Positions 27,455-37,446 of a DNA stretch of 64,000 nt are shown piece by piece. The translations under genes and the position numbers were made by a program. Each line of letters starts with the position of its first letter. Position 1 is the stretch's first letter. The notes beneath the pieces are model-generated. The model was given only the letters and a program-made list of their open reading frames with translations. It had not been told where the DNA came from and searched no databases. This DNA is from an uncultured Sphingomonadaceae bacterium. Its GTDB lineage: Bacteria; Pseudomonadota; Alphaproteobacteria; Sphingomonadales; Sphingomonadaceae. Location: assembly GCA_947503245.1 (NCBI GenBank), contig CANNCV010000002.1:248001-312000 (forward strand), read 5' to 3'.

Positions 27455-28666
27455 CTATTTGCCGCTTTCGTTATCATAATAGTCAATGCTGACCTGTTCC
27501 GCCGCCGCAACGGCCAAGCCGCGCGCCGCATCAACATCACCATCAGAAACGCGCGCCAAAGCCACACCCATGCGCCGATAAGGCCGTGTCGCCGGCTTAC
27601 CGAAAATGCGCACATCCAGATGCGCATCATCAGGCTGCTTGATCGCCAAGGCGTGATCTAGTCCGTTAATAGCAAATGCCTCTGCATCACGATCAGCCAA
27701 GATAACAGCGCTGGCCGCTGCGCCGTTGACCGCAATGTTTGGAATGGGCAAACCCAATATCGCCCGCGCGTGTAATGCAAATTCATTCAGCTCTTGCGAA
27801 ACCAATGTCACCATGCCCGTATCATGCGGGCGCGGCGACAATTCGGAGAAGATAACCTGATCGCCCTTCACAAAAAATTCGACACCAAATAATCCATAGC
27901 CGCGCCCATCACCGCCAAGCGCTTCCACCACCTTTGCAGCCATATCCTGCGCTTGCTTTAGCGCATGGGCTGACATCGCAGCGGGTTGCCAGCTTTCGCG
28001 GTAATCACCACGCTCTTGCCTATGGCCGATAGGCGGGCAAAAATGCACACCATCTGCCGCGCGAACGGTCAGCAATGTAATCTCATAGTCAAAATCAATA
28101 AATTGCTCTGCAATAACCCGTACTCTATCCCCGCGCATGCCGCTCGCCGCATAATCCCAGGCCGCGTCAATTTCGGTCAGGTCACGCACTGTGCTTTGCC
28201 CTTTGCCCGAAGATGACATGACCGGCTTCACCACCAATGGCGCGCCAATATGCTGCGCCACCTCGGCCAATTCTGCCCGGCTCTCTGCATAGCCATATTG
28301 CGATGTCACCAGCCCAAGCTCTTGCGCGGCAAGGTCACGGATAGCATCGCGATTCATGGTAAGCTGCGCTGCTTTGGCCGACGGTATGACGTTAAAGCCC
28401 TGCGCCTCTACTTCGGCCAGCACTTCGGTGCGGATGGCTTCTATCTCGGGCACAATATGCGTCGGCTTATGTTTTGCGATAACCGCTTTCAGCGCCTCAC
28501 CATCCAGCATAGAGAAAATCTCTGCATTGTCTGCAACCTGCATCGCAGGGGCCTCTGCATAGGCATCGCAGGCGATGACATAACAGCCCAGCCGTTTTGC
28601 AGAGATCACAAATTCGCGGCCCAGCTCGCCGGAGCCAAGCAACAATATTCTGGCTGTGGGGGTCAT
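27455..28666 (-). CDS. purT: Formate-dependent phosphoribosylglycinamide formyltransferase
   Basis: PurT carries out the third step of purine synthesis using formate and ATP in place of formyl-THF. The 403-residue ATP-grasp protein has the N-terminal ILLLGSGELGREF, VVPEIEAIRTE, the ATP-grasp lid PLVVKPVMSSSGKGQS, and catalytic strands VEFFVKGDQVIFSELSPRPHDTGMVT. The C-terminus holds RPYRRMGVALA. A ribosome site CAGGAGAATGAG precedes the ATG. guaA, another purine gene, is three genes upstream on the same strand but not adjacent. Confidence 0.97.
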   Translation of the reverse strand: MTPTARILLLGSGELGREFVISAKRLGCYVIACDAYAEAPAMQVADNAEIFSMLDGEALKAVIAKHKPTHIVPEIEAIRTEVLAEVEAQGFNVIPSAKAAQLTMNRDAIRDLAAQELGLVTSQYGYAESRAELAEVAQHIGAPLVVKPVMSSSGKGQSTVRDLTEIDAAWDYAASGMRGDRVRVIAEQFIDFDYEITLLTVRAADGVHFCPPIGHRQERGDYRESWQPAAMSAHALKQAQDMAAKVVEALGGDGRGYGLFGVEFFVKGDQVIFSELSPRPHDTGMVTLVSQELNEFALHARAILGLPIPNIAVNGAAASAVILADRDAEAFAINGLDHALAIKQPDDAHLDVRIFGKPATRPYRRMGVALARVSDGDVDAARGLAVAAAEQVSIDYYDNESGK

Positions 28667-28733
28667 CTCATTCTCCTGTTCATCGCGATCATCTCCTGTC
28701 GGATTGCCTGCCGTATTGCAAGCCGCGCAGTGC

Positions 28734-29429
28734 TTAGCTGCCTGTTTTGCAAAGATGACGCGAAGGACAATCCTTGCAATGCAATTGCTTTGGTCGGCAA
28801 AATTGCTGCCCTACGCGCTTGACCAGCAAATGATGTTCGTCAACATCAGCAGGCGACCATTTATCCGGCAGCAAAGGCATAAGCACCATATAAGCGCGCA
28901 GCGTATCAGCCTTTGGCGGGACCAGCCCCATGCGCTGTATGACCCGGCGATGATTGGTATCAATCACCAAAGCAGAGCGGTTAAACGTGCTGGCATTCAT
29001 AACCCCCGCACTGACCTTGCGGGCGACACCGGGCAATGTCTCAAGCCATGCCATGGCCTCGTCAGTCGGCAGATTGTGCAAATGGTCGAGCGTCACCCTG
29101 CCCCGTTCGGCAATAATGGCCTGCAAACATGCCTTTAGCCGCTGTGCCATTAGCGCTGGATAAGTCGCGGTTTTCAGCAAGTCTGTCAGCACATCCTCAG
29201 ACAGCGCCGTCACAGCTTCCCAAGAACCATGCAGGGCCAGCATATTGTCAGTCGACGCATTGGAATATTGGGTCTTGGTCCGCGCACCAATAACCCCCTG
29301 AACCAGCGTCCACACCGGATCACGGCGTTTATCAGCAGGGCGAATGACACGGCCAAAATGCGCAATTAACGCTGCATGCAAAGCCGCTATCTGCTCCGTG
29401 CGCGGATCAGGGCCGAGAAGGAGTTGCAT
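28734..29429 (-). CDS. Endonuclease III-like HhH-GPD DNA glycosylase
   Basis: This 231-residue base-excision repair protein has the helix-hairpin-helix LPGVARKVSAG (with the catalytic-type lysine) followed by the GPD aspartate in LVIDTNHRRV. The four-cysteine iron-sulfur loop reads CRPKQLHCKDC then PSRHLC, the C-x6-C-x2-C-x5-C pattern of the Nth/MutY group. It differs enough from classical Nth at the front (RRDPVWTLVQGVIGARTKT) to be a side branch, so I leave the symbol blank. It may act on oxidised or alkylated bases. Confidence 0.88.
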   Translation of the reverse strand: MQLLLGPDPRTEQIAALHAALIAHFGRVIRPADKRRDPVWTLVQGVIGARTKTQYSNASTDNMLALHGSWEAVTALSEDVLTDLLKTATYPALMAQRLKACLQAIIAERGRVTLDHLHNLPTDEAMAWLETLPGVARKVSAGVMNASTFNRSALVIDTNHRRVIQRMGLVPPKADTLRAYMVLMPLLPDKWSPADVDEHHLLVKRVGQQFCRPKQLHCKDCPSRHLCKTGS

Positions 29430-29443
29430 AAGAGGTAAATCCC

Positions 29444-30490
29444 TTATTCTGAATCCTCATCCAACCTTATTGTTTTGCGCTCTTCGTAGGTCATGGATTC
29501 TATCAAAAAAGCACCATCCTTCTTGATAAATTCAAAGCTTATCTCGTTATATTCATAACTTTCGCCGTCATCGCTATATGCAGAAGCTTGACCTGAAGCG
29601 CTCGCCTTATCCGCTGCTTCACCATATGGCGGAAAAACATAGATATCATTTTGCTGATAGAGATTGAATAGCTGATCAATCGCAATCGAGCTTTTGTCAG
29701 CAAAAAAGCTGGCAACCGCGTCGCGCGTAACGTCTTGTCTGTCTATTTGATTGATGGCATTGGCCAACGTCCATGCCTCAAAGGCAATATAGCGGTCACC
29801 TCCAAGCAGCTGGCACTCTGCAAGAAGAGAGGCCATGTTACGGAACTCATCCAGTTGGAAACCCGTACATTCCGGAAGGACTGCTCTTGCAATCGGCAGA
29901 GTATCAAAAGCCTTAGTAACACCCTCTTCATCCTTACATGAGCCGGCATAAAAATCTCCGCTCGCCGTTTCAAATACAGCGCCCCATCCGTGAATGCATA
30001 ATGTAATGGGTTTTTCAGAATCATTTGTCTGCTCTTCAATGTTCGCCAAAGCGAGAGCGATAGAGACTTTTGATCCGCTTGCATTATCGGCAAGGCTTGT
30101 CAGTTCGACGACTTTCTTCCAATCTGATGGTGATAGTGTTCCTATCAACTTCCTTGGTTGAACCTTCAAAAGGTCCCATGCAGGGCTTAAAATTTCCACC
30201 CAAGCAGTGCCATCTTCTTTTCGCAAAAAAGTTACTGCTATTACATCCCGTCCATAACCATTAATTATATAGACGCGGCGAACATCGAGCTTGCGGCTTT
30301 TCAATGTTTTTGCAGACTCTATCCCATAAAGTTTGCGCATGATTGAGTGGTATTCCGGGTCACACCGGTCATTGCCGCGGTTGTCACTACATCCTCTGTC
30401 AAATGCTGCAATTACAGTATCAACTTGCGCTCTAGCATTTGCAGCGAACGGCAGCGATAAAAGGATAATAAGAAACAAAATAATCCGCAT
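29444..30490 (-). CDS. Secreted hypothetical protein with several cysteines
   Basis: This 348-residue protein has a clear signal peptide (MRIILFLIILLSLPFAANARA). The mature part carries about six cysteines, including GCSDNRGNDRC near its start, CIHGWG and PECTGF, which suggests disulfides in the periplasm. It has no transmembrane helix after the signal. The C-terminal part EISFEFIKKDGAFLIESM could be an NTF2-like or SH3-like strand set, but I recognise no family. Neighbouring genes give no hint. Start and reading frame look sound. Confidence 0.6.
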   Translation of the reverse strand: MRIILFLIILLSLPFAANARAQVDTVIAAFDRGCSDNRGNDRCDPEYHSIMRKLYGIESAKTLKSRKLDVRRVYIINGYGRDVIAVTFLRKEDGTAWVEILSPAWDLLKVQPRKLIGTLSPSDWKKVVELTSLADNASGSKVSIALALANIEEQTNDSEKPITLCIHGWGAVFETASGDFYAGSCKDEEGVTKAFDTLPIARAVLPECTGFQLDEFRNMASLLAECQLLGGDRYIAFEAWTLANAINQIDRQDVTRDAVASFFADKSSIAIDQLFNLYQQNDIYVFPPYGEAADKASASGQASAYSDDGESYEYNEISFEFIKKDGAFLIESMTYEERKTIRLDEDSE

Positions 30491-30528
30491 GAACCATCCC
30501 TCTTAATCTGCTTACCTATCTTGCCCCA

Positions 30529-31143
30529 TTAGCGTGAAAAGGCGATGGAAAAGCTCACAGGCACAACAGGTGTAATTGATGGCAGACCGGCCAGTTCCTG
30601 CAATTGGGCCAGACCACCAGTTAAATCCAACGACTCTGCGCTGATAATGGCGGGTGCATCAGAGACGACCAGAATGCGATCATCGGCAATGCGTGTCACG
30701 GTCACATCAGTGCGCACAGGTGCTTCAAGCCCTTTGAGCGTTAGCGTTGCATCGAGCGCATAGCCAACACTCTCTCCAACGCTCAGCTTTTCAAAATTAG
30801 CAGGGTCCAGCTTGGCCGATACTGTCGCTATGGGGTTTTCCGCGACATTGAAAAACACCTCGCGCATCCGCTCATTGCGAATGTCCACGCCCGTGTTCAC
30901 CGATGCCAGATCAATATCTATCTGGGCAGTGCCATCCGCGGCCACAGTGCCTTTTACGCTTTCAAAAACATTGGCTTCGGCAACATCACCGGCCTTGACC
31001 GAGACATAGCTAAGTTTTGAGTTTTCGCTATCAACCGTCCATGCCCCTTCAGTGACAGGCGGCGCTTCCACCTCTGCCGACGTACATGCCGTGACCACCG
31101 AGAAAGCCAATATCGCCGCTATGAAATTGGTGAACTTCGCCAT
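30529..31143 (-). CDS. YceI-family lipid-binding lipoprotein
   Basis: This 204-residue protein has a lipoprotein signal (MAKFTNFIAAILAFSVVTAC). The YceI lipocalin-like barrel follows: WTVDSENSKLSYVSVK, FESVKGTVAADGTAQIDIDLASV, IRNERMREVFFNVAENP and ALDATLTLKG. YceI proteins bind polyisoprenoids in the periplasm; physiological roles are mostly unknown. Two adjacent ATGs exist; the second (31143) stands seven bases from GGAG and is chosen. It follows guaA on the same strand with about 70 bases between. Confidence 0.87.
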   Translation of the reverse strand: MAKFTNFIAAILAFSVVTACTSAEVEAPPVTEGAWTVDSENSKLSYVSVKAGDVAEANVFESVKGTVAADGTAQIDIDLASVNTGVDIRNERMREVFFNVAENPIATVSAKLDPANFEKLSVGESVGYALDATLTLKGLEAPVRTDVTVTRIADDRILVVSDAPAIISAESLDLTGGLAQLQELAGLPSITPVVPVSFSIAFSR

Positions 31144-31212
31144 CATACATCTCCAAAACAATCATTTACTAAGACTATAATGCATGAATTGCCACGAAGT
31201 GCCATCCTGCAT

Positions 31213-32772
31213 TTATTCCCATTCAATAGTGCCGGGTGGTTTGCTGGTGAAATCATACACTACGCGGTTAATGCCCTTAACCTCATTTACTATCCGCGTG
31301 GCGACGCGGGTTAGGAAGCTGGCATCAAATGGGTAAACATCGGCTGTCATGCCATCGGTGCTTGTTACCGCGCGCAGTCCGCAAACATTATCATAGGTGC
31401 GGCCATCGCCCATTACGCCAACCGTTTTAACCGGCAACAGAACCGCAAAAGCCTGCCAGATAGCGTCGTAAAGCCCCGCATTACGGATCTCTTCCAGATA
31501 AATGGCATCGGCTTTGCGCAATATATCACAGCGGTCTTTGCTCACCTCACCAGGAATACGAATGGCCAGACCCGGCCCGGGGAAGGGATGACGCCCGACA
31601 AAGATATCAGGCAGGCCCAGTTCGCGGCCAAGATCGCGCACTTCATCTTTGAACAGTTCGCGCAATGGCTCAACCAATTGCATATTCATCCGCTCTGGCA
31701 GACCGCCAACATTATGGTGGCTCTTGATTGTGACACTCGGCCCGCCGGTAAAGGAGACGCTTTCAATGACATCAGGGTATAATGTCCCCTGCGCCAGAAA
31801 CGCCGCGCCGCCAATTTTCTTGGCCTCATCTTCAAACACGTCGATAAAGGTCTTGCCGATAAATTTGCGCTTTTTCTCTGGGTCCGTTTCGCCTTTTAGC
31901 CCGCCGAGAAACAATTGTTCAGCTTCAACATGGACAAGCGGAATATTATAGCTGCCACGGAACAGGCTGACGACTTGATCTGCTTCCCCCATGCGCATCA
32001 GGCCATGATCGACAAAGACACAGGTCAGTTGATCGCCAATTGCTTCATGAATCAATACAGCCGCCACCGCGCTATCCACGCCGCCGGACAGGCCGCAAAT
32101 CACTTTGCCATCGCCAACCTGTTCACGGATTTCGGCAATTTTGGTTTTCTTAAACTCCGCCATTGTCCAGTCACCAGCGCAGCCGCACACATGCCGGACG
32201 AAATTGGCGATCAGCTTGCCGCCATCTGGGGTGTGCACCACCTCAGGGTGGAACTGCATACCATAATAGCGTTTTTCTTCATTGGCGATCACCGCGAAAG
32301 GCGCGCCCTGCGATGTTGCGACAACGGAAAATCCGGGAGCCAGCGCCGTCACCTTGTCGCCATGGCTCATCCAGACCTGATGCTTCTCACCGGGTTTCCA
32401 TAGACCTGAAAACAGCGCGCAATTGTCTGAAACCTCTAAAAACGCACGGCCAAATTCGCCGCTCTCTCCGCCCTCAACATTGCCGCCCAATTTCTTGGTG
32501 AGCGCCTGTTGGCCATAGCAAATGCCAAAAACAGGCACGCCGCTTTGCAACACTTCATCGGGAATATCCGGCGCATCATCCTCTGTAACAGAGGCCGGCC
32601 CGCCGGATAATATAACGCCCTTAGGCTTCATACGCGCAAAAGCTTCGGATGCGCTATTGAACGGGGCTATTTCGCTGTACACACCTGCTTCGCGCACACG
32701 GCGCGCAATAAGCTGTGTGACCTGGCTGCCAAAGTCGATGATCAGGATGGATTCGCTGGTTTCTGTCTGCAT
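31213..32772 (-). CDS. guaA: GMP synthase (glutamine-hydrolysing)
   Basis: GuaA turns XMP into GMP. The 519-residue protein has the class I glutaminase domain with nucleophile in [10 protein letters not shown] and the partner histidine in [13 protein letters not shown]. The ATP-pyrophosphatase P-loop is [11 protein letters not shown], and the C-terminal dimerisation domain ends [15 protein letters not shown], the standard end. The ATG at 32772 (MQTETSES) fits the family; a longer frame from 32811 does not. The gene is separate from guaB. Confidence 0.98.
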   Translation of the reverse strand: MQTETSESILIIDFGSQVTQLIARRVREAGVYSEIAPFNSASEAFARMKPKGVILSGGPASVTEDDAPDIPDEVLQSGVPVFGICYGQQALTKKLGGNVEGGESGEFGRAFLEVSDNCALFSGLWKPGEKHQVWMSHGDKVTALAPGFSVVATSQGAPFAVIANEEKRYYGMQFHPEVVHTPDGGKLIANFVRHVCGCAGDWTMAEFKKTKIAEIREQVGDGKVICGLSGGVDSAVAAVLIHEAIGDQLTCVFVDHGLMRMGEADQVVSLFRGSYNIPLVHVEAEQLFLGGLKGETDPEKKRKFIGKTFIDVFEDEAKKIGGAAFLAQGTLYPDVIESVSFTGGPSVTIKSHHNVGGLPERMNMQLVEPLRELFKDEVRDLGRELGLPDIFVGRHPFPGPGLAIRIPGEVSKDRCDILRKADAIYLEEIRNAGLYDAIWQAFAVLLPVKTVGVMGDGRTYDNVCGLRAVTSTDGMTADVYPFDASFLTRVATRIVNEVKGINRVVYDFTSKPPGTIEWE

Positions 32773-32908
32773 GGCCAGTGAATAGTTTGGCCCTGCCACC
32801 AAGTCCAGCAAGTGCAGCCTGATTTGCTATCGTTTTTTCAAATAGATTGCGGAAAAGCCAATTGGTTCTGCCATTTTCCGCACTATCAGCAATATCCCAG
32901 AATATAAT

Positions 32909-34555
32909 CTAAAGCGCTGCCGCAATTTTCTCCAACTCCGCGCGTTGACTGCCCGTTGCAAAAGGCATGATAAAATCGATATGCGGTTTGGCCGCTGCCT
33001 TGCGGCCAGACGCAATTAATGCCTGCGCCAAATGCCAGCGCATTTCGATATTGGTCTGACGTTGTCCAACAGCAAATTGCAGATGTTTCACCGCTTCACT
33101 CCGGCTGCCGCCAGTTTTCAGCAGAACCCAGCCCAGCGTATCGCGCACAGACGGATCATCCGGGGTTAAAGAATAAGCAAAACGGGCATTTTCCAGCGCC
33201 TTGCCATTTTGCCCAAGCTGCAATGCTGCATAGGCCATATTGTTGCGGATCAACGCATTATTGCCCAATCCACCTGCAACAGCTTTGTCGTAGAGCGATA
33301 GAGCCTTTGCAGGTTCGCCAGAAGAAAGCATTTTCCCTGCCTCTGTAGCAAGTTCACCAAGCTTTTGGTTTTGCGGAACATTACCGCGCTTTGCCATCAG
33401 CTCGGCGCTGTCTGCTTGCCCTGCTTTGGTATAAATCGCCGCTGCATAATTAAGCACCGCAGGGTCAATATCCGCGCGTCCGGTAATGGTGTCCAATGCC
33501 TTGGCCGCTGCCGCACTGTCACCCTGTTGGTCAAGGGCATCGGCCAGCAACAATGTGCCTTTCACATGCCCGGGCATAAAGCCCAGAAAGCGCGTCATCT
33601 TCTCGCTAGCCTGATTATAGTTTTTGCGCTTCATGGCAACTTCACCCGCCAAAAGCAGCGAAGGCGGATGATCTGCAAGGCCGTCCTCAGCCTCCTGCAT
33701 CAAATTATAAGCCGATTGCACATCACCTTTTTCAAAGAATATGCGCGCACGCAAATAGGCAGAAATAGCCTGAAGATTATACAGGCTATCAGCGCGATCC
33801 AGCAAGGCAAGTGCCTCATCATATGCGCCTTCATCGGCACGTACAGCAGCCAGGCTAAGCAGTGGAATGCGTGAATCCGGATGTGCTGCAAGCGCTCTAT
33901 CAAAAAACTCCTGCGCCGCTTTCTTATTGCCGGATAGCTGTTCAATCTGGCCAGCGATTAATAATGCGGACAGGTTTTTGCCATCTTTTTCCAATGCTTT
34001 AGCGGCCATAGCTCTGGCCGGCGTTATCCTACCCTGCTCCAGCAAAATGATCGCATCAAGTGCATGAAGTTCTCCATCTTCAGGAAATCTCTCAAGTCCG
34101 TCACGCAAATAGGATCGGGCTTTCGCGATATCGCCCATATCTACAGATGCGCGCACAGCAGAAGCGAATGACACCGCATCCCAGCTATCAATATCACTTT
34201 CCAGCAAAGCCAGCGCTTCGTTCGATTTATCCTGAAGAATAAGTGCCTTGGCTTTCAAATTTGCCAAGTCATGTGCAGAAAATGATCGTGAGGGTTCTAC
34301 TTTCGCCAATGCTGTTTGCGCGGTCAGTCCGTCGCCCAATTCCAACATAGTTTTGGCAAATAGCAGATTGGCCTCAGCCGAACGCGGATCAGCTTCCAAT
34401 GCATTTTTCAAATGAATGCGTGCCTCTCCATAGGCATTGCTTTCAAAAGCTTGTCGCCCGGCTTCTAAAGGGTCGCCGCCCACAGAGCCGCAGCCCATAA
34501 GGAATAACAATGCCGGCAATGCGCCGACCAGTCCGATATATCGCGCTTTTTTCAT
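32909..34555 (-). CDS. PrsT-like TPR lipoprotein (PEP-CTERM system), copy 1
   Basis: This 548-residue envelope lipoprotein has the lipobox LMGC (Cys about 22), and the rest is tandem tetratricopeptide repeats. The start of the mature protein, GGDPLEAGRQAFESNAYGEARIHLKNAL cut here at AYGEARIHLKNAL, and AKTMLELGDGLTAQTALAKV are the entry repeats typical of PrsT-type proteins found with exosortase/EPS systems. A second, clearly paralogous copy lies at 35596-37215, and both are interleaved with small PEP-CTERM-like proteins. It is probably an outer-membrane or periplasmic scaffold in assembly or sorting; the mechanism is unknown. Confidence 0.78.
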   Translation of the reverse strand: MKKARYIGLVGALPALLFLMGCGSVGGDPLEAGRQAFESNAYGEARIHLKNALEADPRSAEANLLFAKTMLELGDGLTAQTALAKVEPSRSFSAHDLANLKAKALILQDKSNEALALLESDIDSWDAVSFASAVRASVDMGDIAKARSYLRDGLERFPEDGELHALDAIILLEQGRITPARAMAAKALEKDGKNLSALLIAGQIEQLSGNKKAAQEFFDRALAAHPDSRIPLLSLAAVRADEGAYDEALALLDRADSLYNLQAISAYLRARIFFEKGDVQSAYNLMQEAEDGLADHPPSLLLAGEVAMKRKNYNQASEKMTRFLGFMPGHVKGTLLLADALDQQGDSAAAAKALDTITGRADIDPAVLNYAAAIYTKAGQADSAELMAKRGNVPQNQKLGELATEAGKMLSSGEPAKALSLYDKAVAGGLGNNALIRNNMAYAALQLGQNGKALENARFAYSLTPDDPSVRDTLGWVLLKTGGSRSEAVKHLQFAVGQRQTNIEMRWHLAQALIASGRKAAAKPHIDFIMPFATGSQRAELEKIAAAL

Positions 34556-34608
34556 AGCCCCTCACTTAGGGAAGAGTTCTAAATATAAACTGAACTTTAC
34601 CCAGAAAG

Positions 34609-34639
34609 CAAAAAGCCAGACACACTATATGTGCCTGGC
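34609..34639 (-). terminator. Rho-independent terminator of the PEP-CTERM gene at 34691
   Basis: Read on the minus strand, GCCAGGCACA and TGTGTCTGGC form a ten-base-pair stem (one G-T pair) with a five-base loop TATAG, followed by five T. It sits 52 bases beyond the stop of the small VPAP protein and just before the upstream end of PrsT copy 1. The two genes are therefore probably separate transcripts. Confidence 0.85.
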
Positions 34640-34690
34640 CTTTATTCTGCATGCGATCACACAATAGAGCGATCGATATATGAGGTGGTA

Positions 34691-35386
34691 TTAACCGATA
34701 CTGGCTTGCTTGCGGCGGCGCAGTCCAAATCCTAAGGCCGCAAGACCAAGAGCCATCAACCCCAATCCTGCAGGAGCAGGCACTGGTGTTCCGGGGCGAC
34801 GCGCCAGATTAAAGTTGATATCAACATAGCCCAATGAACGGCCATATGGGTCCAACAGATTGATCCATGCAGAGCCGCCAAAATCCAAAGTTTTGTCATT
34901 GGCGCCAGTGCCGAACTGGAACAAAGTGTTGCCGCGGAACGGGTCAGCCTGATTTAGGGTAAAAACAGTTCCGCCGATATCAATAGTGCCGAAACCACCG
35001 GAAAAGAAGTCAATATCGGGCGTATCTGTAGCTGGATTATAACCTACACCCGAACCGTTTTTAAATGCCAGGCCAGAGCCTGCCGTTGTTTCTAGAAAGT
35101 CTGTGAAATTCAGGTCGATATTGGCGACCGTGCCCTTGCTGTTAATGGCGCTGCCCGTGAAGGTTGCCGTTTGCTGTGCAGTATCAATCGCAAACAGGCT
35201 TCCATCCTGCAGATCAAAACGGCGTTGGCAATTATTCCTGATAGAACCGACATAAAGGCCATGCGCACAGCTGCTGCCTTGATTATAGCTTGATACATCA
35301 AATTCAATAATATCAGCCGATGCCATTTGCGGCGCAGCCATGGTTGCGGCGGCGGCAAGGACGATTTTAGCAAGTGTTTTTAACAT
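34691..35386 (-). CDS. PEP-CTERM-like (VPAP) exported protein, sigma-54 controlled
   Basis: This 231-residue protein has a signal peptide (VLAAAATMAAPQMASA, cut near residue 24), a beta-rich middle with two cysteines (SCAHG and NNCQRR) and a C-terminal sorting tail. The tail is VPAPAGLGLMALGLAALG followed by RRRK: motif, hydrophobic helix, Arg cluster, as in exosortase substrates. The middle domain has no family I know. It is preceded by a sigma-54 promoter (35443-35457) and by an upstream box matching that of the paralogous system gene at 37544. Likely a secreted matrix or surface protein. Confidence 0.8.
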   Translation of the reverse strand: MLKTLAKIVLAAAATMAAPQMASADIIEFDVSSYNQGSSCAHGLYVGSIRNNCQRRFDLQDGSLFAIDTAQQTATFTGSAINSKGTVANIDLNFTDFLETTAGSGLAFKNGSGVGYNPATDTPDIDFFSGGFGTIDIGGTVFTLNQADPFRGNTLFQFGTGANDKTLDFGGSAWINLLDPYGRSLGYVDINFNLARRPGTPVPAPAGLGLMALGLAALGFGLRRRKQASIG

Positions 35387-35442
35387 CCAGGTTAATCCTT
35401 AAATTCTAACTTGGCATTTTATTTCGTTATAGAAACGGTTAA

Positions 35443-35457
35443 GCAGGAACCGTGCCA
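35443..35457 (-). promoter_or_regulatory. Sigma-54 (-24/-12) promoter for the VPAP gene at 34691
   Basis: The minus strand reads TGGCACGGTTCCTGCTT. The -24 GG and -12 GC are ten bases apart exactly as required, with the full TGGCACG box; the -12 box is CTGC against consensus TTGC. The predicted start lies about 45 bases before the ATG. No sigma-70 pair of similar quality is seen in this spacer. Confidence 0.8.
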
Positions 35458-35522
35458 TAGTGACAAAATATAGAGGAAACCGATGTTTGATTGGTTAACG
35501 CTGCTTCGAGCTATTTGTTTAC

Positions 35523-35539
35523 TGTAAAATTTTCCGACG
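35523..35539 (-). promoter_or_regulatory. Putative enhancer-binding-protein site (UAS) 1
   Basis: The minus strand reads CGTCGGAAAATTTTACA. It shares 13 of 17 positions, without gaps, with the box at 37366-37382. It lies 65 bases upstream of the -24 element of its gene, against 64 bases for the other copy. Position and conservation fit an activator site for sigma-54 transcription. Confidence 0.65.
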
Positions 35540-35595
35540 ATGTTCTCGCACATGCTCAACAAGAATATACCCGAAAAATATCTTCCATTTCTGAG

Positions 35596-37215
35596 TTATA
35601 AGCCTCTCAGTTCAGCCTCTAACCGTTCTGCTGCACGAACATCGCCGTTTACGCGGTAAGCTCTGGCAAGATGCGCCTTTATACCGCGATGGTTAGGCAA
35701 TAGCTGCGAAGCCGATTCGATAAGCTGGAAAGCTTCCGCATTGGCTGAGCCTTTGGAAAGCAATATCCATCCCAATGTATCCATTATCATCGGGTCCTGC
35801 GGGGCAACGGCAAGTGCCTGTCTGGCAAAAGCTTCCGCATTGGCAACATCCCCGCCCTGCAAAGCAACCATCGCGCTGTTGTTAAGAACAAGTGGGTTGG
35901 TGCCATGCCCATTTGCACGCAAATTGGCATAAACCGTCCCAGCCGCCGCCCATTCACCGCGCTTAATGGCTTCTTCTGCTTTTATCATTTCTGCGCTGAT
36001 ATCGCCTTTACCCGCAATTTTTGCGCGGTTGGCCAGACTGGCAGAACGTTGATCGCCTGTTTTGGCACTCAGCTCAGCCACATAGGTCAACGCCTCTTCA
36101 GAGGCCTGGGCATTACGAATAACCGGTTCCAGCAAACGCATAGCCTCAGCCTCGCGATTGGTTGCTACCAGGGTTTTGGCCAAAGCGACCAAACCTTCTT
36201 CATCATTCGGCGTTGCTGATAAAAATTTGGTAAGGCTTTCTTCGGCTAGCTCATAATTATTCCTAACCAAGGCTGTCTTGCCTTTAAGCAAAAGCGCCAA
36301 TGGTAGGTCGGCTGAACTGTCATCTGTCTTCTGCAAAAGTTGCAGTGTTTTATCGACATTTCCTTCGGCAAACTCCAACCGCGCCAGCATAAGTATGGCC
36401 CTCGGATCATCCGGCGTTAGTGCAAGCAATTGCTCTACATGCCCGCGCGAAGCCGCGTAATCACCTTCGTCATAAGCAATGGAAGCAAGGGCAAAAGCAG
36501 GTGACCGCGAGTCAGGAAAAGACTCTTTGGCTTGCGCAAATACGGCTTTGGCTTTTTCCAGATTATTGGTCAGCATGGCAATCCTGCCTGAAAGCAAAAG
36601 CGCTTCATATGAATTTGCATTGCCTTCCAAAGCTGTCGCCAGAACAGAATTCGCCTGCTCAAGATCACCTTTCTCAAAGTAATATTTCGCCTTCAAAGTC
36701 AAAAGGTCATCATTTTTCGGGTCAGTTTCTAACCCTGTATCTATGGCGGCGATGGCTTCATCTTCGCGTTGCAAATTCAACAAAGCAAATGCTCTTGCCC
36801 ATGAAAGGCTCGCCTCTTGCTCGTTCGCGAGACCGTTCACACCCAAACCATCTATAACTGTCAACGCTTCATCTGATTTACCGCCAAGCGCCAAAGCTTT
36901 TGCGGTCAGAAGCTTTGCCTCTACAGACAGGTCCGAACCTTCCGGTACTTTGGCCAAGGCTGTTTGCGCACCGAGATAATCGCCCAAGTTGAGCAATATC
37001 TCACCATAAAGCAGATTGGCCTCTGGTGCATCAGGCGATTGCTTCAAAGATTCCAGAAGATGAATTCTTGCATCGCGAAAGCGGTTTTCCTCAAAGGCCT
37101 GCTCGGCCGCCTGCATGGGGTCACTTGGCGCGGTATCACATGCTGTAAGAGCCAGAGCCAGTGCAGCCGACAAGAATATGGTTTTTGGGGTTTTTGCGTT
37201 AAATAGATGATTCAT
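35596..37215 (-). CDS. PrsT-like TPR lipoprotein (PEP-CTERM system), copy 2
   Basis: This 539-residue paralogue of the protein at 32909-34555 has a lipobox LTAC (Cys about 26) and then TPR units throughout. The mature start DPMQAAEQAFEENRFRDARIH and LLYGEILLNLGDYLGAQTALAKV match copy 1 closely in order, after which the two diverge. The ATG at 37215 (MNHLFN) is chosen over an upstream codon. It is divergent from the VPAP gene at 37544, sharing a 328-base intergenic region. Expected to work in the envelope with exosortase-type substrates. Confidence 0.78.
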   Translation of the reverse strand: MNHLFNAKTPKTIFLSAALALALTACDTAPSDPMQAAEQAFEENRFRDARIHLLESLKQSPDAPEANLLYGEILLNLGDYLGAQTALAKVPEGSDLSVEAKLLTAKALALGGKSDEALTVIDGLGVNGLANEQEASLSWARAFALLNLQREDEAIAAIDTGLETDPKNDDLLTLKAKYYFEKGDLEQANSVLATALEGNANSYEALLLSGRIAMLTNNLEKAKAVFAQAKESFPDSRSPAFALASIAYDEGDYAASRGHVEQLLALTPDDPRAILMLARLEFAEGNVDKTLQLLQKTDDSSADLPLALLLKGKTALVRNNYELAEESLTKFLSATPNDEEGLVALAKTLVATNREAEAMRLLEPVIRNAQASEEALTYVAELSAKTGDQRSASLANRAKIAGKGDISAEMIKAEEAIKRGEWAAAGTVYANLRANGHGTNPLVLNNSAMVALQGGDVANAEAFARQALAVAPQDPMIMDTLGWILLSKGSANAEAFQLIESASQLLPNHRGIKAHLARAYRVNGDVRAAERLEAELRGL

Positions 37216-37365
37216 ACACACTCTATAACATCAAATGCTTTATGGCGGTTAAACCTAATTCTTTCGATCATTAAAAAATTGGTAAAAAGCAACAGATCAC
37301 GTTTTAATCTGCCGCAAGGCCATATGAAAGCGTCCGATCAAAAAAGGCAGGAAGACGTGAAAATA

Positions 37366-37382
37366 TGTCGGAATTTTTCACA
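37366..37382 (+). promoter_or_regulatory. Putative enhancer-binding-protein site (UAS) 2
   Basis: TGTCGGAATTTTTCACA matches the box at 35523-35539 in 13 of 17 positions. It overlaps the inverted repeat GTGAAAA/TTTTCAC (37357-37381) and ends 64 bases before the -24 element. This is the expected place for a bacterial enhancer-binding protein such as PrsR, which is not itself encoded in the window. Confidence 0.65.
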
Positions 37383-37446
37383 ACCATGCATGGATAATAT
37401 GTATAGTTAATTTTTAAACCACTAATTTATATAGGAAAAATAAAAC